A stretch of DNA of 64,000 bases. Origin: an uncultured Bacteroidales bacterium. Its GTDB lineage: Bacteria > Bacteroidota > Bacteroidia > Bacteroidales > Bacteroidaceae. The stretch spans positions 1 through 64,000 of the forward strand of contig CACZAN010000017.1 of NCBI GenBank assembly GCA_902779165.1, read 5' to 3'. Positions 51,968-59,930 of the stretch are shown here, piece after piece; position 1 is the stretch's first letter, and each line of letters begins with the position of its first letter. The notes below the pieces were generated by a model, which worked only from the letters and a program-made list of their open reading frames with translations, made no database searches and was not told the origin of the DNA. The position numbers were made by a program, and so were the translations under genes.

Positions 51968-52330
51968 ATGTTTATGCCTGATACAGTTAAGAATAGTAGG
52001 CACAATCACAAAATTGATTTAGGGGACTTCATGGAGAAAAACTTCAGAAGTGACATGTCAATGACCGAGTTTGCTCAGGCCACGGGACGTAGCCTATCCA
52101 CTTTTAAACGCGACTTTAAGAAACTGAGTACCCTTTCGCCTGAACGTTGGCTTACGGCCCGACGTCTTAGAGCTGCCTTTGACCTGTTGAAGCGTGGTCA
52201 GAGAGTGTCGGATGTTTGTTTCGACGTGGGCTTTAAGAACGTCTCGCACTTCTCTGCTATTTTCAAGAAGAAATTTGGAATAACTCCCGGTGAGGCGAGA
52301 AAGGGTCTAATGCCCATCAATCCTCTATAA
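51968..52330 (+). CDS. AraC-type DNA-binding domain protein, no sensor domain
   Basis: 120 residues containing just the two helix-turn-helix units of the AraC family: SMTEFAQATGRSLSTFKRDF and RVSDVCFDVGFKNVSHFSAI, ending FKKKFGITPGEARK. Standard AraC regulators are about 280-300 residues with an N-terminal ligand domain. Here only about 20 residues precede the first helix-turn-helix, and a promoter box sits close upstream, so the short form may be genuine rather than a sequencing artefact. The target is unknown. An alternative start is the ATG at 51974. A strong terminator follows. Confidence 0.82.
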   Translation: MFMPDTVKNSRHNHKIDLGDFMEKNFRSDMSMTEFAQATGRSLSTFKRDFKKLSTLSPERWLTARRLRAAFDLLKRGQRVSDVCFDVGFKNVSHFSAIFKKKFGITPGEARKGLMPINPL

Positions 52331-52336
52331 CAAATC

Positions 52337-52366
52337 AGGGATGTGTCGATTGTATGACACATCCCT
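52337..52366 (+). terminator. Intrinsic terminator after the AraC-type gene
   Basis: AGGGATGTGTC (52337-52347) and GACACATCCCT (52356-52366) form a perfect 11-bp stem with an 8-base loop, followed by GTTTGTTCTTT. It lies 7 bases after the stop codon and 33 bases before the end of the convergent SIMPL gene. Confidence 0.85.
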
Positions 52367-52398
52367 GTTTGTTCTTTGGGTTCAGGTGTGAGTAGACG

Positions 52399-53121
52399 TC
52401 AGTCGTTGAGGTAATAGATAACAGTGGTCACAACGCGCACGTTCTTAATCCAAGGTGTGTTCTGGTCACGGCTCTCGATAGAGAACTGACCTTGGTCGGC
52501 GGTGCGGATTTTACCCAGCTTGCTTTTGGAGTCCTCTGCGAAACGCTCGGCTGTTTTGCGGGCGTTCTTTGTGGCCTCTGCAATCATTTCAGGCTTGATG
52601 GTGTTCAGACCCGTGAACTCATAGCTCACCACTGACCCCTCGTCATATTCGTTGCCCACGATGGTCACGCCCTGACGCATCAGTTCTGTCTGGCGGCTTA
52701 CGAGTTTGCGCACGAGATCCACATCTTTAGATACTACGGTCACTACGCAGTTTGCTTTGTAGCGGTAGCGTACGGTCTCGCTCGAATAGCTCATGTTTGC
52801 TTGTTGGTCTACCAGTGTGGGAGGAGCCAACGAGATCTCTTCATTCTTTACGCCGTTGGACTTCAAGAAGTCCACCACCGTCTGGGTGTTGCGCTCGATG
52901 CGGTCGTAGAGTTCAGATGGGTCGTTGCCCAACTCCTTGAACTTCAGAGGCCATGTGGCTTTGTCTGCCTTCACCTCTTTTTCCGAGAGTCCTTTGGCTG
53001 TCACCGTGCGGTCCATTTCCTTGAACTGCACAATACCTTGTTTGATGGATCTTCCTCCGAGGAAGATGCCGATAGCGAGTAATAGAGCCTCGCCCATGAA
53101 TTTGAAGTTAATGGATTTCAT
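52399..53121 (-). CDS. SIMPL (DUF541) domain protein
   Basis: 240 residues. A single N-terminal hydrophobic helix (FMGEALLLAIGIFLGGRSI) is followed by a SIMPL domain beginning DRTVTAKGLSEKEVKADKAT and containing AEATKNARKTAERFAEDSKS, a family hallmark. These envelope proteins form oligomers; their role is poorly defined. Monocistronic, convergent with the AraC-type gene. Confidence 0.88.
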   Translation of the reverse strand: MKSINFKFMGEALLLAIGIFLGGRSIKQGIVQFKEMDRTVTAKGLSEKEVKADKATWPLKFKELGNDPSELYDRIERNTQTVVDFLKSNGVKNEEISLAPPTLVDQQANMSYSSETVRYRYKANCVVTVVSKDVDLVRKLVSRQTELMRQGVTIVGNEYDEGSVVSYEFTGLNTIKPEMIAEATKNARKTAERFAEDSKSKLGKIRTADQGQFSIESRDQNTPWIKNVRVVTTVIYYLND

Positions 53122-53214
53122 AGCCTTGTATCCTTCAATTGGTTATAGGGGTTATTAAGATTCAATATTTCAGGAAAGGTTCACGAAGAACAAATACTTT
53201 GCCTTTTTGCATTG

Positions 53215-53222
53215 CAAAAGTA
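53215..53222 (-). promoter_or_regulatory. -7 box for the SIMPL gene
   Basis: TACTTTTG on the minus strand matches TAnnTTTG. The leader would be about 90 bases. Confidence 0.4.
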
Positions 53223-53325
53223 GTGGAAATATGGCGAATAGACGAGAAAACGCGGGAATATTTAAGGTAGTTTAACGGTAGGAGGGATAACATAATGTAA
53301 ATAGTGTAAAGAAAATGTAAAAGCG

Positions 53326-53356
53326 TTGGCATTTCCAATAAAAGGCTCTATTTTTG
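53326..53356 (+). promoter_or_regulatory. Promoter abutting the start codon of the next gene
   Basis: TTGG (53326-53329) as -33, a 19-base spacer and TATTTTTG (53349-53356) as -7. Only four bases separate the -7 box from the ATG at 53361, so the transcript would start at or next to the start codon. Confidence 0.5.
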
Positions 53357-53360
53357 CACC

Positions 53361-53762
53361 ATGTTTCCGCTATTACTCCCCTTATTATTCCTGTCTGCCT
53401 CCCTGCCACAAGACTCTGTGCCCCAGCAGGACTCTCTGATGATGGAAGGAGTGGACACGTTGCGTGAGGTGACGGTGCGTGCTGGTCGGCACATCCCCTT
53501 GCCAGGGATGGTGATTTCCGATAAGTACAAACAGGGTGTTGTCCCTCCGCCCAACTTGGGCGATGTCATCGAAAAACTTTCGCCAGGTCTCAAGGACAAA
53601 ATCATGCATCCCTTCGCTATCAAGCAGCGCAAGAAGGAACGTCGGCGCAAACGTAGCCTGAAGGCTCTCGAAGAATTCGGGCGTGTCAAGACCTTCGACG
53701 AGTTGCTGCAGGAGGCCTACCGCCAGCAACTCTACGAGGATTCCCTCGCAAATAGCCATTAG
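53361..53762 (+). CDS. Secreted hypothetical protein, 133 residues
   Basis: A short hydrophobic N-terminus (MFPLLLPLLFLSASLPQ) looks like a signal peptide. The mature part has DTLREVTVRAGRHIPLPGMV, reminiscent of the beta-strand before a TonB-dependent receptor plug, then a basic stretch KQRKKERRRKRSLKALEEFG and an acidic C-terminus. No family is recognised with certainty; similar short proteins occur in Bacteroidales. The ATG is fixed by the promoter that immediately precedes it. The GH76 gene follows after 70 bases. Confidence 0.65.
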   Translation: MFPLLLPLLFLSASLPQDSVPQQDSLMMEGVDTLREVTVRAGRHIPLPGMVISDKYKQGVVPPPNLGDVIEKLSPGLKDKIMHPFAIKQRKKERRRKRSLKALEEFGRVKTFDELLQEAYRQQLYEDSLANSH

Positions 53763-53832
53763 CGATATGAAATAAACTGTCTAAGAGGTTTATGATATTA
53801 ACACAAAGAACCAGCTACCAACCTATTGTTGT

Positions 53833-55959
53833 ATGAAGAAACTTTTAGCTACCTTTATTCTTTTGTCCTGTTTCATCGTTGCTTCGGCCGTGGAAGTGGG
53901 TAAGACCTATCGTATCAGCCCTCAAGGCGATTTGTCAAAATCGCTGTTTATTAAGAACTCATTCCGTGATGCCAGCGTTGATATCATGTTGTGGGAGGAG
54001 ACCGATGTGCCTTCGCAGCAGTGGACTCTCCTCGAGGGTGCCGACGGAACTTATGTCCTCCAGAATGTGTACTCAAAGCTCTATGCTGCTCCACGCACAA
54101 AGAAAAAGGGCGGTACCCTGTACACGCATCGTGTCGCCAGCTACGGACGCATAGCTCTCGAGGCGGTGGACGAGGCATCTGGGATTTACCATATACTCCC
54201 CATCGCTCGCGACTTGTATCTGTCGTCATCCACAGGAGAGGATGGCATTCTTCCATTCTGGGACGAGAAGGATGAGGCCAGCAGAAATCAGCTTTGGGTG
54301 TTCCAGGAAGTGGAACCCAAAACGGCGTTCACGGCTGTGATGCGTGATGAAATGGTGGACAACTACCTCAAGGCGTACTGTAAGCCGAAGGGGAGTGGGA
54401 TGCGAACGTTCAGCAAAGGCGGTTGGGGTGAATCTGAACAGTTGGAGGTGTTGCTCGACGCCTATGAGAGTACGGGGAATGAGGCCTATCTCAATAATGC
54501 CCGTTATGTCTACAGCTATTTTAAGAACCAGGTTGGCGACAACTGGAATCATTTGGTATATACTGATGATTATAAATGGTACGGCCATGATTTCAACGAT
54601 GATGTCATGTGGCAGATTATCGCCGTAGCCCGACTCGGGTGGCTGACGGGTACAAAGTCTTACACTACAGCCGCAAAGAATAACTTTGACAAGATCTACG
54701 AGCGGGCATATATCCCATTCACGGGATTGATGCGTTGGGCAGAAAGTTCTGGCGATGCCTATGGCACCAACTCGTGCATTGCAGGACCAACGGAGGTGGC
54801 TGCCTGCTACCTTGGCATGAGTGGCTGTGGCGAAGAGTATTTTGAGAAGGCACGTGACCTCTATGCCGCCCAGCGTTACACCTTAACGAATAATATGGCT
54901 ACGGGAAAGGTCTGGGACAGTGTTGTCTGGGACCCCAGTACCAAGACTGTTAAGAGTAAGAACGAATGGGCGTCGACCTATAATCAGGGTACGATGCTTG
55001 GTGCTGCCTGTCTCCTCTATGAACATTATGGCGATGAGCAATACCTGAAGGATGCAAAGAAACTCATGGATTTCACCAAGAAGAATCTCTGTACCTCCTA
55101 TGGTTTCATCAACGTCTGTCAGGATGAATCCAACGGCGACCTTTGTGGCTTCAAGGGAATCCTTATGCGCTATGTGCGTCGCTTCGTGTTGGATATGAAT
55201 CAGCCAGACTATCAGGAATGGCTGATGAGAAATGCGCTGCTGGCTTACTGCAATCGTTCGGCTAACGGTCTTACCGGAACTGGCTGGCTGACGAAGGCCA
55301 CCGATGCTTCCACGACCAATCCTTTCGGTTGTTCGACAGCGGTCTCTGCGGCAGTGAACGTTCCGCTGTGGGATGTGGTGAAGAACGGGTTCGATACCTT
55401 GCAGGCAGAGCGCTTCGACTACCACCGCGGACTCCTGACGTCAGAAGAGGAAGGCTGCGGACAGGGCGCTGTAGCCCAAGTCTCTAACGGCTCTTGGGCA
55501 CAATACGACAATGTGGACTTTGGCGAGCAGACGGTTCGCAGTATGTCGCTTGACATCACGGCACCTGTCAACAACGCCACAGGAACGGTGGAAGTCTATT
55601 TCGATAAGATGGAAGGAACGCCTGCCGGCGTCTTTGAACTGAAGGAACTCGACGAAGGCATCACCTGGCACTCGCTGTTGGCCGATGTCATCCCAACGAC
55701 AGGCCTTCATCGCGTCTACCTTCGTTTCACGTGTACTACCTCGCGCAGTAAGGCTTATCGTGTCGACAGCTTCCGTTTCTTTGTCCAGAACGCAGATGAG
55801 GTGAGGACGGGAATCTCTGCCCCGTCGCTGACAACACAGCATGTGCCGCTGCCGACCGACAAGCTTTATAACCTCATGGGGATGCGCTTGCCGCAATCCT
55901 CTCTTCGGGGAACTGTGGCACTGAAGCGGGGGCGTTCCTCGCGCGTAATAATAAAATAA
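53833..55959 (+). CDS. GH76 alpha-1,6-mannanase with lectin and carbohydrate-binding modules
   Basis: 708 residues. A signal peptide (MKKLLATFILLSCFIVASAV) and a ricin-type beta-trefoil (about 21-160: YRISPQGDLSKSLFIKNSF, QQWTLLEG, NQLWVFQEV) are followed by the GH76 barrel (about 165-530) with catalytic aspartates D256-D257 (FNDDVMWQII) and GPTEVAACYLGMS. A CBM6-like beta-sandwich comes next (about 540-660, VSNGSWAQYDNVDFGEQTVR), then a short C-terminal tail (LYNLMGMRLPQSS). GH76 enzymes cut alpha-1,6-mannan, as in fungal cell walls. The tail is unusual: its expected GIYIxNGRKV core is replaced by LRGTVALKRGRSSRV. Confidence 0.88.
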   Translation: MKKLLATFILLSCFIVASAVEVGKTYRISPQGDLSKSLFIKNSFRDASVDIMLWEETDVPSQQWTLLEGADGTYVLQNVYSKLYAAPRTKKKGGTLYTHRVASYGRIALEAVDEASGIYHILPIARDLYLSSSTGEDGILPFWDEKDEASRNQLWVFQEVEPKTAFTAVMRDEMVDNYLKAYCKPKGSGMRTFSKGGWGESEQLEVLLDAYESTGNEAYLNNARYVYSYFKNQVGDNWNHLVYTDDYKWYGHDFNDDVMWQIIAVARLGWLTGTKSYTTAAKNNFDKIYERAYIPFTGLMRWAESSGDAYGTNSCIAGPTEVAACYLGMSGCGEEYFEKARDLYAAQRYTLTNNMATGKVWDSVVWDPSTKTVKSKNEWASTYNQGTMLGAACLLYEHYGDEQYLKDAKKLMDFTKKNLCTSYGFINVCQDESNGDLCGFKGILMRYVRRFVLDMNQPDYQEWLMRNALLAYCNRSANGLTGTGWLTKATDASTTNPFGCSTAVSAAVNVPLWDVVKNGFDTLQAERFDYHRGLLTSEEEGCGQGAVAQVSNGSWAQYDNVDFGEQTVRSMSLDITAPVNNATGTVEVYFDKMEGTPAGVFELKELDEGITWHSLLADVIPTTGLHRVYLRFTCTTSRSKAYRVDSFRFFVQNADEVRTGISAPSLTTQHVPLPTDKLYNLMGMRLPQSSLRGTVALKRGRSSRVIIK

Positions 55960-55965
55960 GGTATA

Positions 55966-58071
55966 CTACGTCAGCACGCGGTCGCCTCGCATACGTCCTA
56001 ACTGCGACTGCACATGCTTGATATCCTGATAGCGTTTCATCACTTCGATGGAACGCTCTTTGTCTGCCATCACCTCTGGAGAACTTATCAGTTCCATCAG
56101 TTTCCGCAGTTCGCGGTCGACAACCGCCAGCTTGTAATCTCCCATCAGATGGGGTATCAGCTCACCCAGGCGCTCTTCCTCCGGCTTGATGGGAATCCCC
56201 TTGTTGTGGATCTTGCTGAGGGTTTCCTTTTCGTGAGCCAACTCTGTGGCCAGCTCGGCGATGGTTAGGTCGGGGTGGTTCTCGAAGTAGCGGTCACAGC
56301 GGAAGCCCTCTTCCCAATAATGTTCCAGTGCCTCGTCCAGGATGCGCTGATGCAGGGGGCTTTGCAGCTTCAGTTCATCGTCCATGAGCGAGAGGTTGAT
56401 ATACTCCACTACGGTTATGGGGCGCTCGGTGCCGTCTTGGTCCTTGATGTTGCACATCACTTTCTCTCCATGGCGGATAATCATCTGAATCAGCAGCTGC
56501 TCGGTCTGCAGGAACAGCTCATCGTCCTTCTGTCGCTTGGTCTGCAGGTTGATGGCGGAGGGCGTGGCGGGCTTGGATTCTGGGATGATTCCTGCCAGCA
56601 CCGCTTCCTCTTCAGCCGTCAGGACTGGTTCCGTGTTCTCAGTCTGAGGGGGGACATCCGTTTGAGCTACATTGTTATAGCCGCCGGTAGAGGGCCGGGA
56701 GGTTTCTGAGGTTGCAGACTGTCCCTGCTGGCGAGCGGCTTCGCGCTGACGTTCCTCGCGCAACTGCTTTCGCACTTTACCTACGGCTGTGGTGATGATG
56801 CGCTCTTCAACCGAGAGCATCTGTGATGTCTCCTTGATATAGAAGGTGCGCGTGATTTCGTCGGGAATGACTGCCAGGCTCTGCACGATATTACCAGTGA
56901 GTCGCGAGAGTTTGATGGGGTCGCCCTGTGCTTCTTCCAGAAGGAGATTGGTCTTGAATTGGATGAAGTCCACCTGATGTTCTGCCAAGTACTTCTGGTA
57001 GTCTTCTGCCGTGTGCTTGCGTGCAAAGCTGTCGGGGTCGTCTCCATCGGGCAGCAGCAGCAGTTTGACCGTCATCCCTTCGGCGAGCAACATATCTATA
57101 CCTCGCTGTGAGGCTTTGATGCCTGCTGCATCGCCGTCGTAGATGACCACGATGTTCTCTGTGAAGCGGTGGATGGCACGTATCTGTTCGTGGGTCAGGG
57201 CCGTACCGCTGCTGGCAACGACGTTTTCCACCCCCTGCTGATGCATGGCCATCACGTCCGTGTAGCCTTCAACGAGGTAGCAGAGGTCCTGTTGCACGAT
57301 GGCTTTCTTGGCGAAGAACAGTCCATAGAGCTCGCGCTTCTTGGAGTAGATGATGCTTTCGGGCGAGTTCTGGTACTTCACCTGCACGCCTTTCGTGCGA
57401 CTGTCGAGCACGCGGCCTCCGAAGCCCACGACTTTGCCGGATATTGTGTGGATGGGAAAGATCACTCGGTTGCGAAATCGGTCGTAAGTCTTCCCCTGTT
57501 CATTGCGGATACAAAGTCCTGTCTTCAACAGGAACTCTTCGTTGTATCCCGCTTCCTTGCCGGCTTTCCACTGGGCGTCGTACTTGTCGGGACAGAAGCC
57601 GAGCTGGAATTTCTTTATCAAGTCGTCGCGGAAGCCACGCTGGCGGAAGTAGGCGAGACCTATTGCGCGCCCGTCCACCGTATCATTCATCTGCTGCTGG
57701 AACCATTCGTTGGCCCATTCGTTGACGATGAACAGGCTCTCGCGTTCGCTCTGTTCTGCCTTTTCTTCATCGCTGAGCTCACGTTCCTTGATTTCGATGT
57801 GGTATTTCTTGGCTAAGTAGCGGAGGGCATCGGGATAGCTGAGTTGCTCGTGCTTCATGATGAAATGCACGGGTGTTCCTCCCTCTCCGCAGGCAAAGCA
57901 CTTGCAGATGTTCTTCGACGGCGACACCATGAACGAAGGCGTGCGGTCGTCGTGGAATGGACATAAGCCCTTCAGGTTCGCGCCGGCTCTTCGCAGGGTC
58001 ACGAAGTCTGATACGACATCCACGATGTTCGCTGCGTCCAAGATTCTATCGACAGTTTGTCGGTCAATCAT
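55966..58071 (-). CDS. dnaG: DNA primase
   Basis: 701 residues. The CHC2 zinc finger has C37, H40, C58 and C61 (LCPFHDDRTPSF; CKCFACGEGG). The N-terminal catalytic part follows with FGGRVLDSRTKGVQVKYQNS. The TOPRIM metal motifs are the glutamate in CYLVEGYTDVMAMHQQG and the DxD in VVIYDGDAAGIKASQRG. The C-terminal helicase-binding region comes after a glutamine/serine-rich linker. It makes RNA primers for replication. The stop lies 6 bases from the stop of the GH76 gene. The start is followed upstream by the palindromic repeat array. Confidence 0.95.
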   Translation of the reverse strand: MIDRQTVDRILDAANIVDVVSDFVTLRRAGANLKGLCPFHDDRTPSFMVSPSKNICKCFACGEGGTPVHFIMKHEQLSYPDALRYLAKKYHIEIKERELSDEEKAEQSERESLFIVNEWANEWFQQQMNDTVDGRAIGLAYFRQRGFRDDLIKKFQLGFCPDKYDAQWKAGKEAGYNEEFLLKTGLCIRNEQGKTYDRFRNRVIFPIHTISGKVVGFGGRVLDSRTKGVQVKYQNSPESIIYSKKRELYGLFFAKKAIVQQDLCYLVEGYTDVMAMHQQGVENVVASSGTALTHEQIRAIHRFTENIVVIYDGDAAGIKASQRGIDMLLAEGMTVKLLLLPDGDDPDSFARKHTAEDYQKYLAEHQVDFIQFKTNLLLEEAQGDPIKLSRLTGNIVQSLAVIPDEITRTFYIKETSQMLSVEERIITTAVGKVRKQLREERQREAARQQGQSATSETSRPSTGGYNNVAQTDVPPQTENTEPVLTAEEEAVLAGIIPESKPATPSAINLQTKRQKDDELFLQTEQLLIQMIIRHGEKVMCNIKDQDGTERPITVVEYINLSLMDDELKLQSPLHQRILDEALEHYWEEGFRCDRYFENHPDLTIAELATELAHEKETLSKIHNKGIPIKPEEERLGELIPHLMGDYKLAVVDRELRKLMELISSPEVMADKERSIEVMKRYQDIKHVQSQLGRMRGDRVLT

Positions 58072-58111
58072 CTTCTATCGCTTTGCTCGAAAATTTCTAT
58101 ACGTTTAGGCT

Positions 58112-58129
58112 TGTCTCACTAGTGAGACA
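58112..58129. repeat. 18-bp perfect palindrome flanking the 22-bp array
   Basis: TGTCTCACTAGTGAGACA is its own reverse complement. A degenerate copy, TCTCACTACTGATACA, lies on the other side of the array (58301-58316), so the array is bracketed by related palindromes. It also lies just upstream of dnaG and could affect dnaG expression. Confidence 0.75.
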
Positions 58130-58132
58130 CTT

Positions 58133-58298
58133 GAGTTCCACTGCTGGAATTCCCGAGTTCCACTGCTGGAATTCTCGAGTTCCACTGCTGGAATTCTTGA
58201 GTTCCACTGCTGGAATTCTCGAGTTCCACTGCTGGAATTCTCGAGTTCCACTTCGAGTTCCACTGCTGGAATTCTTGAGTTCCACTGCTGGAATTCGT
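58133..58298. repeat. 22-bp tandem array of hairpin units
   Basis: Seven full 22-bp units plus one 12-base partial unit (58243-58254). Each unit is GAGTTCCACTGCTGGAATTC plus two variable bases (CC, TC, TT or GT). GAGTTCCA and TGGAATTC are near-complementary arms around CTGC, so each unit can form its own hairpin with an 8-bp stem containing one mismatch. Units are almost identical, which suggests recent expansion or selection. Every full unit contains GAATTC. It lies between the dnaG start and the GH105 stop and has no coding role that I can see. Confidence 0.9.
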
Positions 58299-58322
58299 TT
58301 TTCTCACTACTGATACATTGGT

Positions 58323-59810
58323 TTACTTCACGGCCTCTCCCTTGCCATCTTCGGTCAAGTAGAAGAGTGGGGCAGGATTCGTCTGCTCCTGTTTGTAATA
58401 GTGGAGGCCGCTATCATTAGTACGGGGATACCACTCACACAGTAGGTTAATCATCTCGGCAGCAGCCCAAATGACGGGACCGTAGCCGTGTGCGGCAGCA
58501 GAGCTGACGGGGCGGTAGTAGTAGAAAGCGGGGTCGAAGGCCATTCCCGTTCCTACACAGGTGCCGGCGACCTTACCTTCTTCCGTGATCTTGGTGCTGA
58601 TGGCGTGCCAGGCGAGCTGTGCCACGCCGCCGTAGGTGATACCCTCAATCCAACCCTTCCGAATGGCGTGGGCGATGGAGTAGCAGTAGATGGCGGTGGC
58701 GCTGGTTTCGAGGTAGCTGTCCGTACGGTCGAGGAGTTGGTGCCAGAAGCCCTCGCTGGACTGCAAGGCACAGAGGCCGGCGATGTGCTCGCGTAATTGA
58801 TTAAGGATAAAGGGGCGGTCGATGTGGTCTTCGGGCAGCATGTCCAGCAGTTCCACGGTGGTCAGCAAGGCCCATCCGTTGGCTCGTGCCCAGTGATATG
58901 TTGGCTGCTGCGCCAGCCCTTCGACATATCCGTGGCGGTAGATTTTCTTCTCAGGAACCCACATCCGCTTCACGAAGTTCTTGTACATCGTGGCTGCCTC
59001 GTCAAAGTACTTCGGGTCATTGAAATAGATGCCGGCGTAGGCAATGGTCGGGATGCCCATATACATATCATCGAGCCAGACGGTGTTGTGCTGCGGACGG
59101 TGGCGCGCGAAGAGTCCGTCCTCCAGACGGTACTGCCCGTGCTCCACGAATTGGAAGTAATTGTTGATGAGCGTGTCCTCTGTCACATCAAAGTGAACAT
59201 AATCGCCTTCTACCGTAGTCTTATGCTCACGGGTTGATTCATTCCGCTTCATCCATTTCATCATTGCCGTACACATCGTGCCGCAATCATCCAGCGCACG
59301 GGGGTGGATGACCTGTTCCATCTGTGCGTCGGCCACCTCGGGCTTGTCGGCATCACGCTCTTTGAAAAGATAATAAGCCGTGGTCAGCAGGGTCAGATTA
59401 TTAAATACATACTCCTCGTAGCGCATATCTCCTGTGGCATCCTTGGCAGCGAGCAAGGCCTGATAGGTGATACCCCATTCGTAGGAACCGATGCGGAAAG
59501 CACCGCGATGCAGGCTGATTCCCTCTTCCAGCGGATAGAGCCGCTTGTTGTCTGGAACTTCATTGCCGTCGGCATCAACAAACCCCTTAGGCCGTTCGCT
59601 GTCGATGTAGGCGAACACGCGCTCGAGGTCAGCTTTCACCTCATCGGCAGTCAGTTCGCCATAGGGCACCTTGTAGTCGGGCTTCAGCAGGTGGAGTGGG
59701 GTTGTGGAGTCGTTGATTTCCTCCGTTGTCTGAGGCGCATTCTTGCAGGCAGTGGCTGCAAATGCTACCAATACGGCACTCAGGAGATGCACAAAAGAGA
59801 ACTTTTTCAT
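58323..59810 (-). CDS. GH105 unsaturated rhamnogalacturonyl hydrolase, lipoprotein
   Basis: 495 residues. A lipoprotein signal (LLSAVLVAFAATAC, Cys22) is followed by the (alpha/alpha)6 barrel of family GH105/GH88: HPRALDDCGTMCTAMMKWMK with the catalytic aspartate region, TVWLDDMYMGIPTIAYAG, YHWARANGWALLTTVELLDM and the late GTGMAFDPAFYYYRPV. It removes the unsaturated galacturonyl group left on rhamnogalacturonan fragments by PL lyases. It is divergent from the PL26-like gene and shares a promoter region with it. Confidence 0.9.
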   Translation of the reverse strand: MKKFSFVHLLSAVLVAFAATACKNAPQTTEEINDSTTPLHLLKPDYKVPYGELTADEVKADLERVFAYIDSERPKGFVDADGNEVPDNKRLYPLEEGISLHRGAFRIGSYEWGITYQALLAAKDATGDMRYEEYVFNNLTLLTTAYYLFKERDADKPEVADAQMEQVIHPRALDDCGTMCTAMMKWMKRNESTREHKTTVEGDYVHFDVTEDTLINNYFQFVEHGQYRLEDGLFARHRPQHNTVWLDDMYMGIPTIAYAGIYFNDPKYFDEAATMYKNFVKRMWVPEKKIYRHGYVEGLAQQPTYHWARANGWALLTTVELLDMLPEDHIDRPFILNQLREHIAGLCALQSSEGFWHQLLDRTDSYLETSATAIYCYSIAHAIRKGWIEGITYGGVAQLAWHAISTKITEEGKVAGTCVGTGMAFDPAFYYYRPVSSAAAHGYGPVIWAAAEMINLLCEWYPRTNDSGLHYYKQEQTNPAPLFYLTEDGKGEAVK

Positions 59811-59843
59811 ATCGTTTTGGAGTTATTTGTTCGTTTGTCGCCG

Positions 59844-59851
59844 CAAAAATA
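59844..59851 (-). promoter_or_regulatory. -7 box for the GH105 gene
   Basis: TATTTTTG on the minus strand matches TAnnTTTG, about 35 bases before the ATG at 59810. Confidence 0.45.
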
Positions 59852-59894
59852 GCGAATATTCTTCAAATAACGTGCTGCTTTAGCAGTTTTTTTA

Positions 59895-59902
59895 TACCTT
59901 TG
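59895..59902 (+). promoter_or_regulatory. -7 box for the PL26-DUF4861 pair
   Basis: TACCTTTG matches TAnnTTTG and lies 28 bases before the ATG at 59931. With the leftward box at 59844 it forms a compact divergent promoter. Confidence 0.45.
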
Positions 59903-59930
59903 TCGCAGAAATCCACCTATAGCACTTCCG

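Noticed and set aside
57169-57816. Open frame on the plus strand opposite dnaG
   Set aside because: Shadow of the dnaG codons with no independent features.
58133-58298. CRISPR array
   Set aside because: Units are contiguous at 22 bp with no spacers and there are no cas genes.
58119-58307. Small repetitive peptides (NSSSGTREFQQWNS type) from the array
   Set aside because: Open only because the unit lacks stops in some frames. There is no start context, and the DNA symmetry explains the pattern.
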